A stretch of DNA of 64,000 nucleotides from Caryophanon tenue (GCF_001700315.1 NZ_MASJ01000003.1:372001-436000); one strand, 5' to 3'; positions 1 to 9,013 are shown, numbered from the stretch's first letter. A program made the numbers and translations. Notes: a model not told the origin generated them from the letters alone.

Positions 1-49
1 CAATGGTAAAGTTGCGCTAATTGTTGACTGTAACGCATTAATTAAGTAA
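1..49 (+). CDS. cheA: CheA chemotaxis histidine kinase, 3' end only
   Basis: The window opens inside a reading frame whose last residues read NGKVALIVDCNALIK and then stop. This matches the C-terminal end of the CheW-like regulatory domain of CheA, and the next gene is cheW, as in the Bacillus fla/che operon. The start and catalytic domains lie outside the window, so the assignment rests on these 15 residues plus gene order. Confidence 0.6.
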   Translation, partial: NGKVALIVDCNALIK

Positions 50-63
50 GAGGTGAATGACAG

Positions 64-516
64 ATGACAGAAACATATACAACGGAAGTGGAAGCGATGA
101 AAGTAATCGTCTTTCAACTAGCGGATAAAGAATATGCTGTACCGGTTGCGCAAGTACAAGGTATTGAAAAATTAATGCATATTACGCGTGTGCCAAAAAC
201 GCCTCATTATGTCAAAGGGGTTATTAATTTACGAGGTGTTGTGACGCCGATTATTGATTTGCGTCAGCGCTTCGGGTTACCGATTTCAGAAGATGAGGAA
301 ACGACACGCATTATTATTATTCAACTTGATGACATGGAAGTCGGCTTTGTAGTTGACTCCGCAAATGACGTCTTAGACATTGCAACTGACACAATTGAAC
401 CGCAGCCCGAAGTAGTAGGCTCACATGAAGAGGATTTTATTTCAGGCGTGGCAAAAATTGAGAAACGATTACTGATTTTATTACACTTAGATAAAGTACT
501 AAATCCGTTAAAGTAG
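64..516 (+). CDS. cheW: CheW chemotaxis coupling protein
   Basis: CheW is the adaptor that links chemoreceptors to the kinase CheA in membrane-associated arrays. The 150-residue product is a single CheW domain (about residues 12-145), with the typical VFQLADKEYAVPV opening strand and the conserved VKGVINLRGVVTPIIDL block near residues 48-66. Length is normal for the family. It follows cheA by 14 bases, with AGAGGTG upstream of the ATG as ribosome binding site, and is followed by cheC after 9 bases, so it belongs to the chemotaxis part of the fla/che operon. Confidence 0.95.
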   Translation: MTETYTTEVEAMKVIVFQLADKEYAVPVAQVQGIEKLMHITRVPKTPHYVKGVINLRGVVTPIIDLRQRFGLPISEDEETTRIIIIQLDDMEVGFVVDSANDVLDIATDTIEPQPEVVGSHEEDFISGVAKIEKRLLILLHLDKVLNPLK

Positions 517-525
517 GCGATAGAG

Positions 526-1158
526 ATGCATGAAGATACACCAATTACATCGTTACACTTAGATGTTTTAAAGGAAATTGGAAATATTGGTGCGGCACAT
601 GCTGCAACAGCATTGTCCGAGCTATTACAAAAGAAAATCGATATGCAAGTGCCCGATGTGAAAACCGTCTCGTTTGATGAGATGATGGATATTGCGGGCG
701 GTGCAGAAGAAATGGTCGTTGGTATTTTCCTTCGTATTGAAGGCGATGCAGAAGGTAGTATGTTTTTTATTTTACCAGTGGAGCAAGCGAATCGTTTTAT
801 CCGTCGTTTAATTCACGATGATACATTTGATTTTTATACACCACCTGTATCGGAGCTTGGATTGTCCGCGATGCAGGAAATGGGCAATATTTTATCTGGT
901 TCGTATTTGTCAGCGCTGTCTGATTTTACAGGATTGAAGTTGTACCCAACAGTTCCAGGGCTAAGTATTGATATGTTCGGAGCGATTATTAGTATTGGAC
1001 TTATTGATTTATCGTATGTAACAGACCAAGTAATCGTTATTGATACGGCAATTTTTGAGGAAGATGAGCAACAATCGCAAAGTTTAAAAGGAAACTTCTT
1101 CTTACTGCCAGAGCCAGATTCATTTATGAAAATCTTTAAAGCGTTAGGTGTGATGTAA
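526..1158 (+). CDS. cheC: CheC, CheY-P phosphatase
   Basis: CheC dephosphorylates CheY-P weakly and also binds and regulates CheD, forming part of the adaptation system of Bacillus-type chemotaxis. The 210-residue protein shows the two related phosphatase motifs expected of CheC: an E-I-G-N-I-G helix near residues 16-24 and an E-M-G-N-I-L helix near residues 118-124. Full-length CheC in B. subtilis is of similar size (about 209). Its stop codon shares one base with the cheD start (TAATG), so the two are translationally coupled, fitting the CheC-CheD complex. Confidence 0.95.
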   Translation: MHEDTPITSLHLDVLKEIGNIGAAHAATALSELLQKKIDMQVPDVKTVSFDEMMDIAGGAEEMVVGIFLRIEGDAEGSMFFILPVEQANRFIRRLIHDDTFDFYTPPVSELGLSAMQEMGNILSGSYLSALSDFTGLKLYPTVPGLSIDMFGAIISIGLIDLSYVTDQVIVIDTAIFEEDEQQSQSLKGNFFLLPEPDSFMKIFKALGVM

Positions 1159-1649
1159 TGCTACCAAATAGCCAAGTGGTGAAAGTAGGCATTGCACAGA
1201 TGGATATTGCACGAGAGCCTGCGACAATTCGAACGTCGGGACTTGGTTCTTGTGTAGGTGTCGTCCTTTATGATGAGTCTCGCAAGTTAGCGGGGCTTGT
1301 CCACGTCATGTTACCGGACTCATCGTTAAACCGCACACCTCAAATTAATGAAGCGAAATTCGCAGATACCGGTGTTGTGGCGATGGCTGAGCTATTAAAG
1401 CGAAGTGGAGCGGTGCGTTTAAAAGCGAAAATTGCTGGCGGTGCGCAAATGTTCCAATTTACATCGGATAAAGATTCGATGCGCATTGGTCCACGAAATG
1501 TTGAAGCCGTAAAAGAGCAGTTGCGCAAACTAGCGATTCAACTTGTCGCTGAAGATACAGGTGGTAACAGTGGACGGACAATTGAGTTTGACCCTACAAC
1601 GAGCATTTTGCATATTCGTACGGTAAATCAAGGAGTGACACAGTTATGA
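1158..1649 (+). CDS. cheD: CheD, receptor glutamine deamidase
   Basis: CheD deamidates glutamines on chemoreceptors and is pulled off receptors by CheC bound to CheY-P. The 163-residue protein has the family signature GLGSCVGVVLYD with the nucleophile Cys32 and the catalytic His49 in the GLVHVMLPDS segment. The start overlaps the cheC stop. The stop overlaps the ATG of the next small gene by four bases (ATGA), so cheW to the 115-residue gene is one tight unit. Confidence 0.95.
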   Translation: MLPNSQVVKVGIAQMDIAREPATIRTSGLGSCVGVVLYDESRKLAGLVHVMLPDSSLNRTPQINEAKFADTGVVAMAELLKRSGAVRLKAKIAGGAQMFQFTSDKDSMRIGPRNVEAVKEQLRKLAIQLVAEDTGGNSGRTIEFDPTTSILHIRTVNQGVTQL

Positions 1650-1993
1650 CGTTATATGGCAGTATCTTTTATAATTGCTGGGTGGCACTTGCTGCTTTTA
1701 GTGTGCATTTCTTTATTGCAATTCAAGATGTATATGCGTCGCCGCGTATTTTATTTGGCTGTTTTGCGACGGCAATTATTGCGTTCTTTGTGACATTCAT
1801 AGTGCGTTATGTCATTGCGTATGCATTATATACGCCAGAACCAGCTATTGTCGAGGATGAACAGACATCGAAAGAAGCGACGCAAGTAGAGGCAGCACCA
1901 GCGACTTCTACCATTGAATTTCAAGATGAAAGCTCAGAGGACATTGCGCAAGTGGTGCGTACAATGTTGCATAAAGATGAGCCAGCGAAATAA
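1646..1993 (+). CDS. Unrecognised small membrane protein between cheD and sigD
   Basis: I do not recognise this 115-residue product. Residues 5-27 and 32-57 look like two hydrophobic membrane segments; the rest (about 60-115) is hydrophilic, acidic and Ala/Thr/Glu-rich, ending with an amphipathic IAQVVRTMLHKDE stretch. It overlaps cheD by 4 bases, has a good ribosome binding site (GGAGTG) and is followed by a strong terminator, so it is the last gene of the chemotaxis transcript. In B. subtilis cheD is followed directly by sigD. A role in motility is suggested only by position. Confidence 0.75.
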   Translation: MTLYGSIFYNCWVALAAFSVHFFIAIQDVYASPRILFGCFATAIIAFFVTFIVRYVIAYALYTPEPAIVEDEQTSKEATQVEAAPATSTIEFQDESSEDIAQVVRTMLHKDEPAK

Positions 1994-2003
1994 ATTGATA
2001 CAC

Positions 2004-2047
2004 ATGCTACAGCGCTTCCTTTTTGGAGAAGCTGTAGCATTTTTTTA
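2004..2047 (+). terminator. Intrinsic terminator after the che block
   Basis: A hairpin with arms ATGCTACAGC and GCTGTAGCAT is followed by seven T. It closes the chemotaxis gene cluster before sigD. Confidence 0.85.
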
Positions 2048-2246
2048 TAAAAATGGGTGATAGGACTCGCATATATTATATTTAGTAGTAATATGAGCAG
2101 ATTTTCATAAAAAGCTGAAAAGAAAGCAATGAAATTGTTTCGTAAATTGTAAAGGTTTAGCTCGTTTTACATAAGGTATTTTATGCGTAGGTATGTTAAA
2201 TTTAATATAACGAAAAGAGATGTATTGTGAAGAAAGAGGTGGTTTC

Positions 2247-3017
2247 ATGACTCCAAAAACGTCAGAGGAACAGAAACTATGGTTGCGCTGGGCAAAAGAT
2301 AAAGACCCAGTGGTTGGCGATATTTTAGTGAAGAAATATACCCCACTTGTGTCGTATCATGTACAACGTATTGCATCAGGCTTACCGAAAAATGTTTCTC
2401 GTGATGATTTAACGAGCTTAGGAATGATGGGCTTATTTGACGCGCTAAATAAGTTTGATATTCAACGTGATTTAAAGTTTGATACGTATGCATCATTCCG
2501 TGTACGCGGTGCGATTATTGACGGTTTACGCAAAGAAGATTGGTTACCACGTTCTGCTCGTGAAAAGGCAAAGCGTCTCGACCAACAAATCGAACAATTG
2601 GAACAGAAAATGATGCGTCATGTGACACCAGAAGAAATTGCGGAGCATACACAATTATCAGTAGATGACGTTTATCAGACGGTGCAGGAACATTTCTTTT
2701 CGAATGTATTGTCGATCCACGAACAATTTGATGACCAAGATGAAGCGGACGGCAAGTCATTTGTCATTCGTGACGATGCGACATTAACACCTGAACAGCA
2801 AACGGTGAAGTCAGAGTTAATTAGCGATTTGATTGACAATATTCAAAAGTTAAATGAAAAAGAGCAATTAGTGTTAAGTTTATTTTATACAGAAGAATTG
2901 ACGTTAACGGAAATTGGAGAGCTTTTACAATTATCAACATCACGCATTTCACAAATTCATTCAAAAGCCTTGTTTAAGCTACGTAAGTTACTGATGAACG
3001 AAATGTTAAATGCTTAA
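2247..3017 (+). CDS. sigD: RNA polymerase sigma factor SigD (FliA type)
   Basis: SigD directs transcription of flagellin, motor, chemotaxis receptor and autolysin genes. The 256-residue product has sigma region 2 (FDTYASFRVRGAIIDGLR, about residues 80-97), region 3 (WLPRSAREKAK) and a region 4 helix-turn-helix (LTEIGELLQLSTSRISQIHSKAL, near 218-240), the layout of sigma-28 factors. Start chosen at the ATG preceded by AAAGAGGTGG; the frame is open 9 codons further upstream but without a better site. Unlike B. subtilis, a terminator and about 200 bases separate it from cheD, so it must have its own promoter or depend on readthrough; I see no clear sigma-A promoter there. Confidence 0.95.
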   Translation: MTPKTSEEQKLWLRWAKDKDPVVGDILVKKYTPLVSYHVQRIASGLPKNVSRDDLTSLGMMGLFDALNKFDIQRDLKFDTYASFRVRGAIIDGLRKEDWLPRSAREKAKRLDQQIEQLEQKMMRHVTPEEIAEHTQLSVDDVYQTVQEHFFSNVLSIHEQFDDQDEADGKSFVIRDDATLTPEQQTVKSELISDLIDNIQKLNEKEQLVLSLFYTEELTLTEIGELLQLSTSRISQIHSKALFKLRKLLMNEMLNA

Positions 3018-3031
3018 GGAGTTGAACGACT

Positions 3032-3331
3032 GTGAGTTTAAAAAGTATTGAATTACAAATTGCTATTCCCAAAACATTTGATGCCGGAAAGATTGTCGAG
3101 CAGCAACAGCAACATGTTATCAATCAACAAATGCATGCGAATGAGGCGTTAAAAAAGCAAATCGATCGCCAGCAAACGATGGTCAATGATACCGAACATT
3201 TAGACGGTGTAGATATTGACGAAGAGCGTCAACAACAAGAGCAACAAGAACAACAAATGAAAAAGAAGCAACAGCTAGCTAAAAAGGCACAGCATCCGTT
3301 TAAAGGAAACTTTGTTGATTTTAGTGGATAG
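3032..3331 (+). CDS. Unrecognised small glutamine-rich coiled-coil protein
   Basis: This 99-residue product starts with GTG, preceded by AAGGAG at good spacing. Residues 20-85 are rich in Gln, Glu and Lys with long QQ/EQ/KK runs and probably form a helical or coiled-coil rod; the C-terminus is KKAQHPFKGNFVDFSG. No transmembrane segment or known domain is visible. It lies between sigD and the swrB-like gene with spacers of 14 and 9 bases, so it is cotranscribed with them; an accessory motility role is only inferred. Confidence 0.7.
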   Translation: MSLKSIELQIAIPKTFDAGKIVEQQQQHVINQQMHANEALKKQIDRQQTMVNDTEHLDGVDIDEERQQQEQQEQQMKKKQQLAKKAQHPFKGNFVDFSG

Positions 3332-3340
3332 GAGTTATAC

Positions 3341-3904
3341 ATGGTCATCGCAATCGTCGCACTGTTTATTGGATTACTTGTCGCATTTGCGGTCATTATT
3401 TTGCTATATATGAAAGTATCACAATTAAAAGATGTTGAGCACAAACAGCAAATTATGATGCGTGAATTAGATCAATCTGTCAGTGCTTATTTAGTGGATA
3501 TGAAAGAAGAAAACGACCGTTTTTTAGCAGAGCTACAGCGTACGAAAAAACCAGCTTCATTATTTAACGAGCCGATTGAAACACCGAAAGTAAAAGCTGC
3601 GCCGTATGTGCCACCAATGCCAGATGAAGAGGTAGTGGCATTTGAAGTACCGGTTGTGCCAAAGAAAAAGGCAGCGTCCGTATACGCAAGTCAGCCGCCG
3701 AAAGCACCGCTAACAAAACGCCCAACATTTGAAGAGGCGATGCAACAGGCGGTTGAAACGCCGGCCGAAAAACCACCTCAAACATTGCAACAACAAATTC
3801 AACAAATGCGTGAAGAGGGACAAACGATTGAGCAAATTGCAAAGGCGTTAAACAAAGGAAAAACGGAAGTCGAATTGTTATTAAAGTTTAATCTGCAAAA
3901 ATAG
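3341..3904 (+). CDS. swrB: SwrB-like (YlxL) flagellar assembly protein
   Basis: In B. subtilis SwrB (YlxL) sits between sigD and rpsB and promotes flagellar type III secretion gating. This 187-residue product has the same position and layout: an N-terminal membrane helix (residues 2-26), a variable Pro/Lys/Ala-rich middle (about 60-145) and a conserved C-terminal block reading EGQTIEQIAKALNKGKTEVE, which resembles a helix-turn-helix-like end. The ATG is preceded by AGGAG. Sequence similarity in the linker cannot be judged; assignment rests on position, topology and the C-terminal block. Confidence 0.7.
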   Translation: MVIAIVALFIGLLVAFAVIILLYMKVSQLKDVEHKQQIMMRELDQSVSAYLVDMKEENDRFLAELQRTKKPASLFNEPIETPKVKAAPYVPPMPDEEVVAFEVPVVPKKKAASVYASQPPKAPLTKRPTFEEAMQQAVETPAEKPPQTLQQQIQQMREEGQTIEQIAKALNKGKTEVELLLKFNLQK

Positions 3905-3933
3905 TTGCAAGGGTATACGTGATATGCTATAGT
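3905..3933 (+). promoter_or_regulatory. Sigma-A promoter for rpsB
   Basis: TTGCAA and TATAGT are separated by exactly 17 bases, with a TG one base before the -10 (extended -10). It begins right after the swrB-like stop codon and drives rpsB. Confidence 0.75.
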
Positions 3934-3960
3934 GATTAACGGTAATAATTACATTACACA

Positions 3961-4024
3961 CGCATTTTGATGTAGTAAGTGGTGCTTCTTTGTTAGAAGT
4001 AGCTTGTTACAAATGAAAAATGCG
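3961..4024 (+). promoter_or_regulatory. Structured rpsB leader, candidate S2 autoregulatory element
   Basis: The leader RNA can fold into a closing helix of 8 pairs (CGCATTTT at 3961-3968 with AAAATGCG at 4017-4024), an inner GTAA/TTAC helix (3975-3978 with 4007-4010) and a CTTCT/AGAAG hairpin (3985-3989 with 3995-3999). The 3' strand of the closing helix lies about 20 bases before the rpsB Shine-Dalgarno sequence. The layout resembles ribosomal-protein autoregulatory leaders; no function is shown. Confidence 0.45.
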
Positions 4025-4057
4025 GAGGAAAACAACCAAAACTTAGGAGGCAATATC

Positions 4058-4783
4058 ATGTCAGTAATTTCAATGAAACAATTACTTGAAGCTGGTGTAC
4101 ATTTCGGTCACCAAACTCGTCGTTGGAACCCAAAAATGAAGAAATATATCTTCGTTGAGCGTAACGGGATCTACATCATCGACTTACAAAAAACAGTTAA
4201 AAAATTAGAAGAAGCTTATGACTTCATGCGTCAAGTTGGTCAAGACGGTGGTAAAGTTTTATTCGTAGGTACGAAAAAACAAGCACAAGAAGCGATCAAA
4301 GAAGAAGCAGAACGTTCAGGTAACTACTACATCAACCAACGTTGGTTAGGTGGTACTTTAACAAACTTCGGTACAATCCAAAAACGTGTTGCTCGTATGA
4401 AGCAAATCGAAAAAATGGAAGAAGACGGTACTTTCGAAGTACTTCCGAAGAAAGAAGTTATCCAACTTAAAAAAGAACACGAACGCTTAGTTAAATTCTT
4501 AGGCGGTATCCGTGATATGACTGCAATTCCAGATGTAATGTACGTGGTTGACCCACGTAAAGAGCGCATCGCTGTTGCAGAAGCACGTAAACTTAACATC
4601 CCTCTAGTTGGTATCGTTGATACAAACTGTGATCCAGATGAAATTGATTACGTAATCCCAGCAAACGATGATGCTATTCGCGCGGTTAAATTATTAACTG
4701 CTAAAATGGCTGACGCTTTAATCGAGTCTAAACAAGGTGAAGAAGAAGCTGTAGCTGCAGAAGCAGAAACTGCTGCTGAATAA
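4058..4783 (+). CDS. rpsB: 30S ribosomal protein S2
   Basis: S2 binds late to the 30S head-platform region and is needed for S1 and initiation function. The 241-residue product starts [20 protein letters not shown] and contains the S2 signatures [12 protein letters not shown] and [12 protein letters not shown]; the acidic, Ala/Glu-rich tail is typical of Gram-positive S2. Start chosen at the ATG with TTAGGAGG seven bases upstream; the frame extends further but without a better site. It has its own promoter and a structured leader, and is separated from tsf by a terminator. Confidence 0.98.
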   Translation: MSVISMKQLLEAGVHFGHQTRRWNPKMKKYIFVERNGIYIIDLQKTVKKLEEAYDFMRQVGQDGGKVLFVGTKKQAQEAIKEEAERSGNYYINQRWLGGTLTNFGTIQKRVARMKQIEKMEEDGTFEVLPKKEVIQLKKEHERLVKFLGGIRDMTAIPDVMYVVDPRKERIAVAEARKLNIPLVGIVDTNCDPDEIDYVIPANDDAIRAVKLLTAKMADALIESKQGEEEAVAAEAETAAE

Positions 4784-4795
4784 TTCACTTTTACA

Positions 4796-4834
4796 AAAGG
4801 TGATAAGTGGATAAATCCCTTATCACCTTTTTTT
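4796..4834 (+). terminator. Terminator/attenuator between rpsB and tsf
   Basis: Hairpin with arms GGTGATAAG and CTTATCACC followed by seven T. It lies inside the rpsB-tsf unit, so it probably lowers rather than abolishes tsf expression from the rpsB promoter. Confidence 0.85.
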
Positions 4835-4889
4835 GAAGATAACGCATAAAACTTTAAAAGTTTATTTATATTCCAAGGAGGAATTTCCA

Positions 4890-5771
4890 ATGGCAATTAC
4901 TGCTCAATTAGTAAAAGAATTACGTGAAAAAACTGGCGCAGGTATGATGGACTGCAAAAAAGCTTTAGTACAAACTGACGGTGACATCGATGCTGCAATC
5001 GATTTCTTACGTGAAAAAGGTTTAGCTGCTGCTGGCAAAAAATCAGACCGTATCGCTGCTGAAGGTACAACTTACATTTTAGAACAAGGTAACGAAGCAA
5101 TTCTTTTAGAAGTAAACGCTGAAACAGATTTCGTTGCGAAAAACGAAAAGTTCCAAGTATTAGTTGCTTCTTTAGCTGAGCAATTATTAGCTGCTAAACC
5201 AGAATCAGTAGAAGCTGCTTTAGAATTAGAAAAAGACGGCGTGAAAATCGTTGACCAAATTTCTACAGCTACTGCTACAATCGGTGAAAAAATCTCTTTA
5301 CGTCGTTTTGAAGTAAAAACAAAAACAGATGCAGACGCATTTGGTGCTTACTTACACATGGGCGGACGCATTGGTGTATTAGTAGTTCTTGAAGGTTCTA
5401 CTGACGCTGCAGCTGCAAAAGACGTAGCAATGCACATCGCTGCTATCAACCCAACTTACGTTTCTCGTGACGAAGTTTCTGCTGAAGAAGTAGAGCGTGA
5501 GCGCAAAGTATTAACTGAGCAAGCGTTAAACGAAGGTAAACCAGAAAACATCGTAGCGAAAATGGTAGAAGGTCGTCTTGGTAAATACTTCGAAGACATC
5601 TGCTTATTAGACCAAACTTTCGTTAAAAACTCTGACCAAAAAGTACGTACTTTCGTAGAATCTACTGGCGGTCAAGTAACTGGCTTCACTCGTTACGCTG
5701 TAGGTGAAGGTATCGAAAAACGTGAAGATAACTTCGCGGAAGAAGTAATGAACCAAGTTAAAGGTAACTAA
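4890..5771 (+). CDS. tsf: Elongation factor Ts
   Basis: EF-Ts exchanges GDP for GTP on EF-Tu. The 293-residue product has the N-terminal UBA-like domain ([26 protein letters not shown]), the core motif [17 protein letters not shown] (about residues 74-90) and a C-terminal dimer/EF-Tu contact region; the length equals that of B. subtilis EF-Ts. Start chosen at the ATG preceded by AAGGAGGAA, matching the family N-terminus. Confidence 0.98.
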   Translation: MAITAQLVKELREKTGAGMMDCKKALVQTDGDIDAAIDFLREKGLAAAGKKSDRIAAEGTTYILEQGNEAILLEVNAETDFVAKNEKFQVLVASLAEQLLAAKPESVEAALELEKDGVKIVDQISTATATIGEKISLRRFEVKTKTDADAFGAYLHMGGRIGVLVVLEGSTDAAAAKDVAMHIAAINPTYVSRDEVSAEEVERERKVLTEQALNEGKPENIVAKMVEGRLGKYFEDICLLDQTFVKNSDQKVRTFVESTGGQVTGFTRYAVGEGIEKREDNFAEEVMNQVKGN

Positions 5772-5788
5772 TTAATAGTTTCATAACG

Positions 5789-5828
5789 AAAAAAGTAGGG
5801 AGCACCAATTTGCGTGTTCCCTATTTTT
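5789..5828 (+). terminator. Terminator after tsf
   Basis: Hairpin with arms TAGGGAGCAC and GTGTTCCCTA (one wobble), followed by TTTTTC. Confidence 0.85.
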
Positions 5829-5875
5829 CAAGCAATGAAAACGTAGTAAAATAAAAGAAATGACGGAGGTTTCCT

Positions 5876-6601
5876 ATGAGTGTTTCACAATACAAACGAG
5901 TAGTAATTAAGCTGAGCGGCGAAGCATTAGCTGGCGAAGCAGGTTTTGGCTTATCGCCACAAATCATTAAAGAAGTTGCAAAACAGGTGAAAGAAGTCGT
6001 TGATTTAGGCGTAGAAGTAGCAGTTGTTGTCGGTGGCGGTAATATTTGGCGCGGAAAAATCGGCAGTGAAATGGGCATGGAACGTGCATCAGCAGACTAC
6101 ATGGGCATGTTAGCAACAGTTATGAACTCGTTGGCATTACAAGACGCTTTAGAAAAGCTAGACATCGAAACACGCGTGCAATCATCTATCGTGATGACGC
6201 AAGTGGCAGAGCCGTATATTCGTCGTAAAGCAGTTCGTCATTTAGAGAAAAAACGCGTTGTTATTTTTGCGGCAGGTACAGGGAATCCTTATTTCTCGAC
6301 AGATACAACAGCAGCATTACGTGCCGCAGAAATTAATGCAGATGCAATTTTAATGGCGAAAAACAATGTAGATGGTGTGTACTCAGCAGATCCTCGCGTT
6401 GACAAAGATGCAGTAAAATATGATACTTTAACATACTTAGATGTAATTCAACAAGGGTTACAAGTAATGGATTCTACTGCGTCGACACTATGTATGGATA
6501 ACGACATTCCGTTAATCGTCTTCTCAATTTCAGAAGAAGGTAACATTCGTCGTGCCGTACAAGGAGAAAAAATCGGTACAGTTGTTAGGAGGAGCTTATA
6601 A
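5876..6601 (+). CDS. pyrH: UMP kinase
   Basis: PyrH phosphorylates UMP to UDP in pyrimidine nucleotide synthesis and belongs to the amino acid kinase fold. The 241-residue protein carries the phosphate-binding KLSGEAL segment (residues 12-18), GGGNIWRG (about 55-62), and the uridylate-binding [10 protein letters not shown] region. Its ATG has GGAGGT upstream. The stop shares one base with the frr start (TAATG), giving coupled expression with ribosome recycling factor, the usual arrangement. Confidence 0.97.
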   Translation: MSVSQYKRVVIKLSGEALAGEAGFGLSPQIIKEVAKQVKEVVDLGVEVAVVVGGGNIWRGKIGSEMGMERASADYMGMLATVMNSLALQDALEKLDIETRVQSSIVMTQVAEPYIRRKAVRHLEKKRVVIFAAGTGNPYFSTDTTAALRAAEINADAILMAKNNVDGVYSADPRVDKDAVKYDTLTYLDVIQQGLQVMDSTASTLCMDNDIPLIVFSISEEGNIRRAVQGEKIGTVVRRSL

Positions 6602-7158
6602 TGACAAAAGAAATTTTAGCATTAGCAAAAGAGAAGATGGAGAAATCAATTTCTGCACTTTCTCGTCAATTAGCATCAATTCGTGCAGGTCGTGCGAACG
6701 CTAGCTTACTTGACCGCATCACAGTAGATTACTACGGTGCACCAACGCCAGTAAACCAAATGGCAGGTATCGCGGTACCAGAAGCACGCCTTTTAGTAAT
6801 CACACCTTACGATAAAACAATCTTAGGTGATATTGAAAAAGCGATTATGAAATCAGATATCGGCATTACGCCAACAAATGATGGTAATGTCATTCGTTTA
6901 GCGATTCCAGCATTAACAGAAGAGCGTCGTAAAGAGCTTGCAAAACAAGTGAAAAAAGAAGCAGAAGATGCAAAAGTTGCAGTACGTAACGTGCGTCGTG
7001 ATGCAAACGATGACTTAAAGAAAGCTGAGAAAAACGGCGACATTACAGAAGACGATTTACGTGGCTACGGTGAAGATATTCAAAAGTTAACAGATGATTT
7101 CATCGCAAAAGTAGACGCTGTTGCAAAAGAAAAAGAACAAGAGTTATTAGAAGTTTAA
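6601..7158 (+). CDS. frr: Ribosome recycling factor
   Basis: RRF with EF-G splits post-termination ribosomes. The 185-residue product has the family layout: a three-helix bundle interrupted by a small beta domain, with signatures [14 protein letters not shown] (residues 27-40) and the C-terminal [22 protein letters not shown]. Length matches B. subtilis Frr. AGGAGG lies just upstream within the end of pyrH. A terminator follows. Confidence 0.98.
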   Translation: MTKEILALAKEKMEKSISALSRQLASIRAGRANASLLDRITVDYYGAPTPVNQMAGIAVPEARLLVITPYDKTILGDIEKAIMKSDIGITPTNDGNVIRLAIPALTEERRKELAKQVKKEAEDAKVAVRNVRRDANDDLKKAEKNGDITEDDLRGYGEDIQKLTDDFIAKVDAVAKEKEQELLEV

Positions 7159-7182
7159 TTCGATAGAACCTTGTTCATTTCG

Positions 7183-7213
7183 GAACGTCCTACACGTTAG
7201 GACGTTCTTTTCT
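7183..7213 (+). terminator. Terminator after frr
   Basis: Hairpin with arms GAACGTCCTA and TAGGACGTTC and a short loop, followed by a T-rich run (TTTTCTTTTT). Confidence 0.85.
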
Positions 7214-7403
7214 TTTTCGCTTACTACATATATCCGTATGACGCGCATTTATCATCCAGTAAAAAATACGAAAAAGCGACTACAAAAAATGGAAGTTTGT
7301 TGTAAAACGCTGAAAACTTCACAGAAACATAAGGTAATTTAGGGTAGATTTTGATATGATAATGAAGTACGTCCGATTTGTAGTCAGTGGAGGAATAAAG
7401 TAA

Positions 7404-8198
7404 ATGTTAAAAAAATGGTTCGGAAAAACGGAAACGTTGCCGATAAGTGAATCTTTCGAGGAGCGTGTACAACAGGCAACTCAACATACCGTTCCAACGC
7501 ATATTGCGATTATTATGGATGGCAACGGACGCTGGGCGAAGAAGCGTAGTTTACCACGTGTGGCAGGGCATCATGAAGGCATGAAGACCGTGCGTAAAAT
7601 TACACGCTTTGCAGATCGTTTAGGCGTAAAAGCGCTGACGGTGTACGCATTCTCAACAGAGAACTGGAAGCGCCCAAAAGCAGAAGTCGAATTTATTATG
7701 AAATTACCACAAGAATTTTTAGGTGATTTTTTACCAGAAATGATTGAACGTAATATCCGTGTGGAAACAATTGGAGAGCCGGAATATTTACCAAAGCATA
7801 CGCGTCTTGCCTTAGAAGAAGCGATTGAGCAAACAAAGCACAATACAGGATTAGTGCTGACATTTGCGCTGAACTATGGAAGCCGTGCTGAAATTGTAAA
7901 AGCAACACAAAACATAGCGACTGCCGTAAAAAATGGTGTGTTAGCAGTTGAAGATATTACAGAAGAGACGATGAACGCTGCACTGATGACAGCGGGATTA
8001 CCAGAGCCAGAGCTACTCATTCGTACAAGTGGAGAAGTACGTTTAAGCAACTTTATGTTATGGCAACTTGCCTATACGGAGTTTTTCTTTACAGATGTGT
8101 TGTGGCCGGATTTTGCCGAGCAGCATTTATTAGAGGCTATAGAGAGCTTCCAAGGCCGTGATCGTCGTTACGGTGGTTTAAAAGGAGAGAGCAATTAG
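7404..8198 (+). CDS. uppS: Undecaprenyl diphosphate synthase (cis-prenyltransferase)
   Basis: UppS adds eight isopentenyl units in cis to farnesyl diphosphate, giving the lipid carrier used for peptidoglycan and wall polymers. The 264-residue protein has the catalytic MDGNGRWAKKR motif (Asp39, from residue 38), the LTVYAFSTENWKRP block and the C-terminal SGEVRLSNFMLWQ diphosphate-binding motif. The ATG is preceded by GGAGG. Its stop overlaps the GTG of cdsA by one base; both feed envelope lipid synthesis. Confidence 0.96.
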   Translation: MLKKWFGKTETLPISESFEERVQQATQHTVPTHIAIIMDGNGRWAKKRSLPRVAGHHEGMKTVRKITRFADRLGVKALTVYAFSTENWKRPKAEVEFIMKLPQEFLGDFLPEMIERNIRVETIGEPEYLPKHTRLALEEAIEQTKHNTGLVLTFALNYGSRAEIVKATQNIATAVKNGVLAVEDITEETMNAALMTAGLPEPELLIRTSGEVRLSNFMLWQLAYTEFFFTDVLWPDFAEQHLLEAIESFQGRDRRYGGLKGESN

Positions 8199-8989
8199 TG
8201 AAAACACGTATTATTACGGGTGTTGTCGCTGCTGCACTGTTTATACCGTTTGTTGTCTATGGTGGCTTACCATGGACAATTTTAGTGTATGCACTTGCAG
8301 CGATTGGTATGTATGAATTACTGAAAATGAATGACATATCGATTTTTTCAACGCCAGGCGTACTTGGAACATTGGCGTTATTTGTTTTGTTAATGCCAAA
8401 TGAATGGGCAGTACAAGTAGAGCAGTGGACCGGCTATCCGAAGCTAGAGTTAGCTTTTATTATGGTCATTTTATTACTGGTGTATTCGGTATTAATTAAA
8501 AATAAATTTACGTTTGATAATGTCGGCTTTGTTGTACTAGCAGCGATATATGTCGGCTTAGGATTCCATTATTTCATCGAAACGCGTAATGAGGGACTTG
8601 TATATATTATTTTTGCATTGGTTGTTGTATGGTCAACGGATTCCGGTGCGTATTTTACAGGGCGTAAATTCGGTAAGCGTAAATTATGGCCAGAAATTTC
8701 ACCGAATAAAACAGTAGAAGGTTTTGTTGGTGGCATCTTGATCGCTGTCGTATTTGCGGTAGCAATGGAACTGATTTATCCATTTGCTTCATCGTGGGCA
8801 AGTTTACTTCTTGTCACAATTGTCTGCTCAGTTTTTGGACAAATGGGTGATTTAGTCGAATCAGCGATTAAACGTCATTATGGCGTAAAAGACTCAGGGA
8901 ATGTGTTACCAGGGCATGGTGGTATTTTAGACCGCTTTGATAGCTTATTGTTTGTGTTACCACTTCTACACTTTTTACATTTTGTGTGA
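8198..8989 (+). CDS. cdsA: Phosphatidate cytidylyltransferase (CDP-diglyceride synthase)
   Basis: CdsA makes CDP-diacylglycerol from phosphatidate and CTP at the membrane, the precursor used by PgsA encoded further along in this window. The 263-residue protein consists of about eight membrane segments and ends with the CDS signature GDLVESAIKRHYGVKDSG followed by LPGHGGILDRFDS. The start is GTG, overlapping the uppS stop, with AAAGGAGAG upstream. Length is normal. Confidence 0.95.
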   Translation: MKTRIITGVVAAALFIPFVVYGGLPWTILVYALAAIGMYELLKMNDISIFSTPGVLGTLALFVLLMPNEWAVQVEQWTGYPKLELAFIMVILLLVYSVLIKNKFTFDNVGFVVLAAIYVGLGFHYFIETRNEGLVYIIFALVVVWSTDSGAYFTGRKFGKRKLWPEISPNKTVEGFVGGILIAVVFAVAMELIYPFASSWASLLLVTIVCSVFGQMGDLVESAIKRHYGVKDSGNVLPGHGGILDRFDSLLFVLPLLHFLHFV

Positions 8990-9013
8990 CGCTTGAAAGG
9001 AATCGTGATAAAT

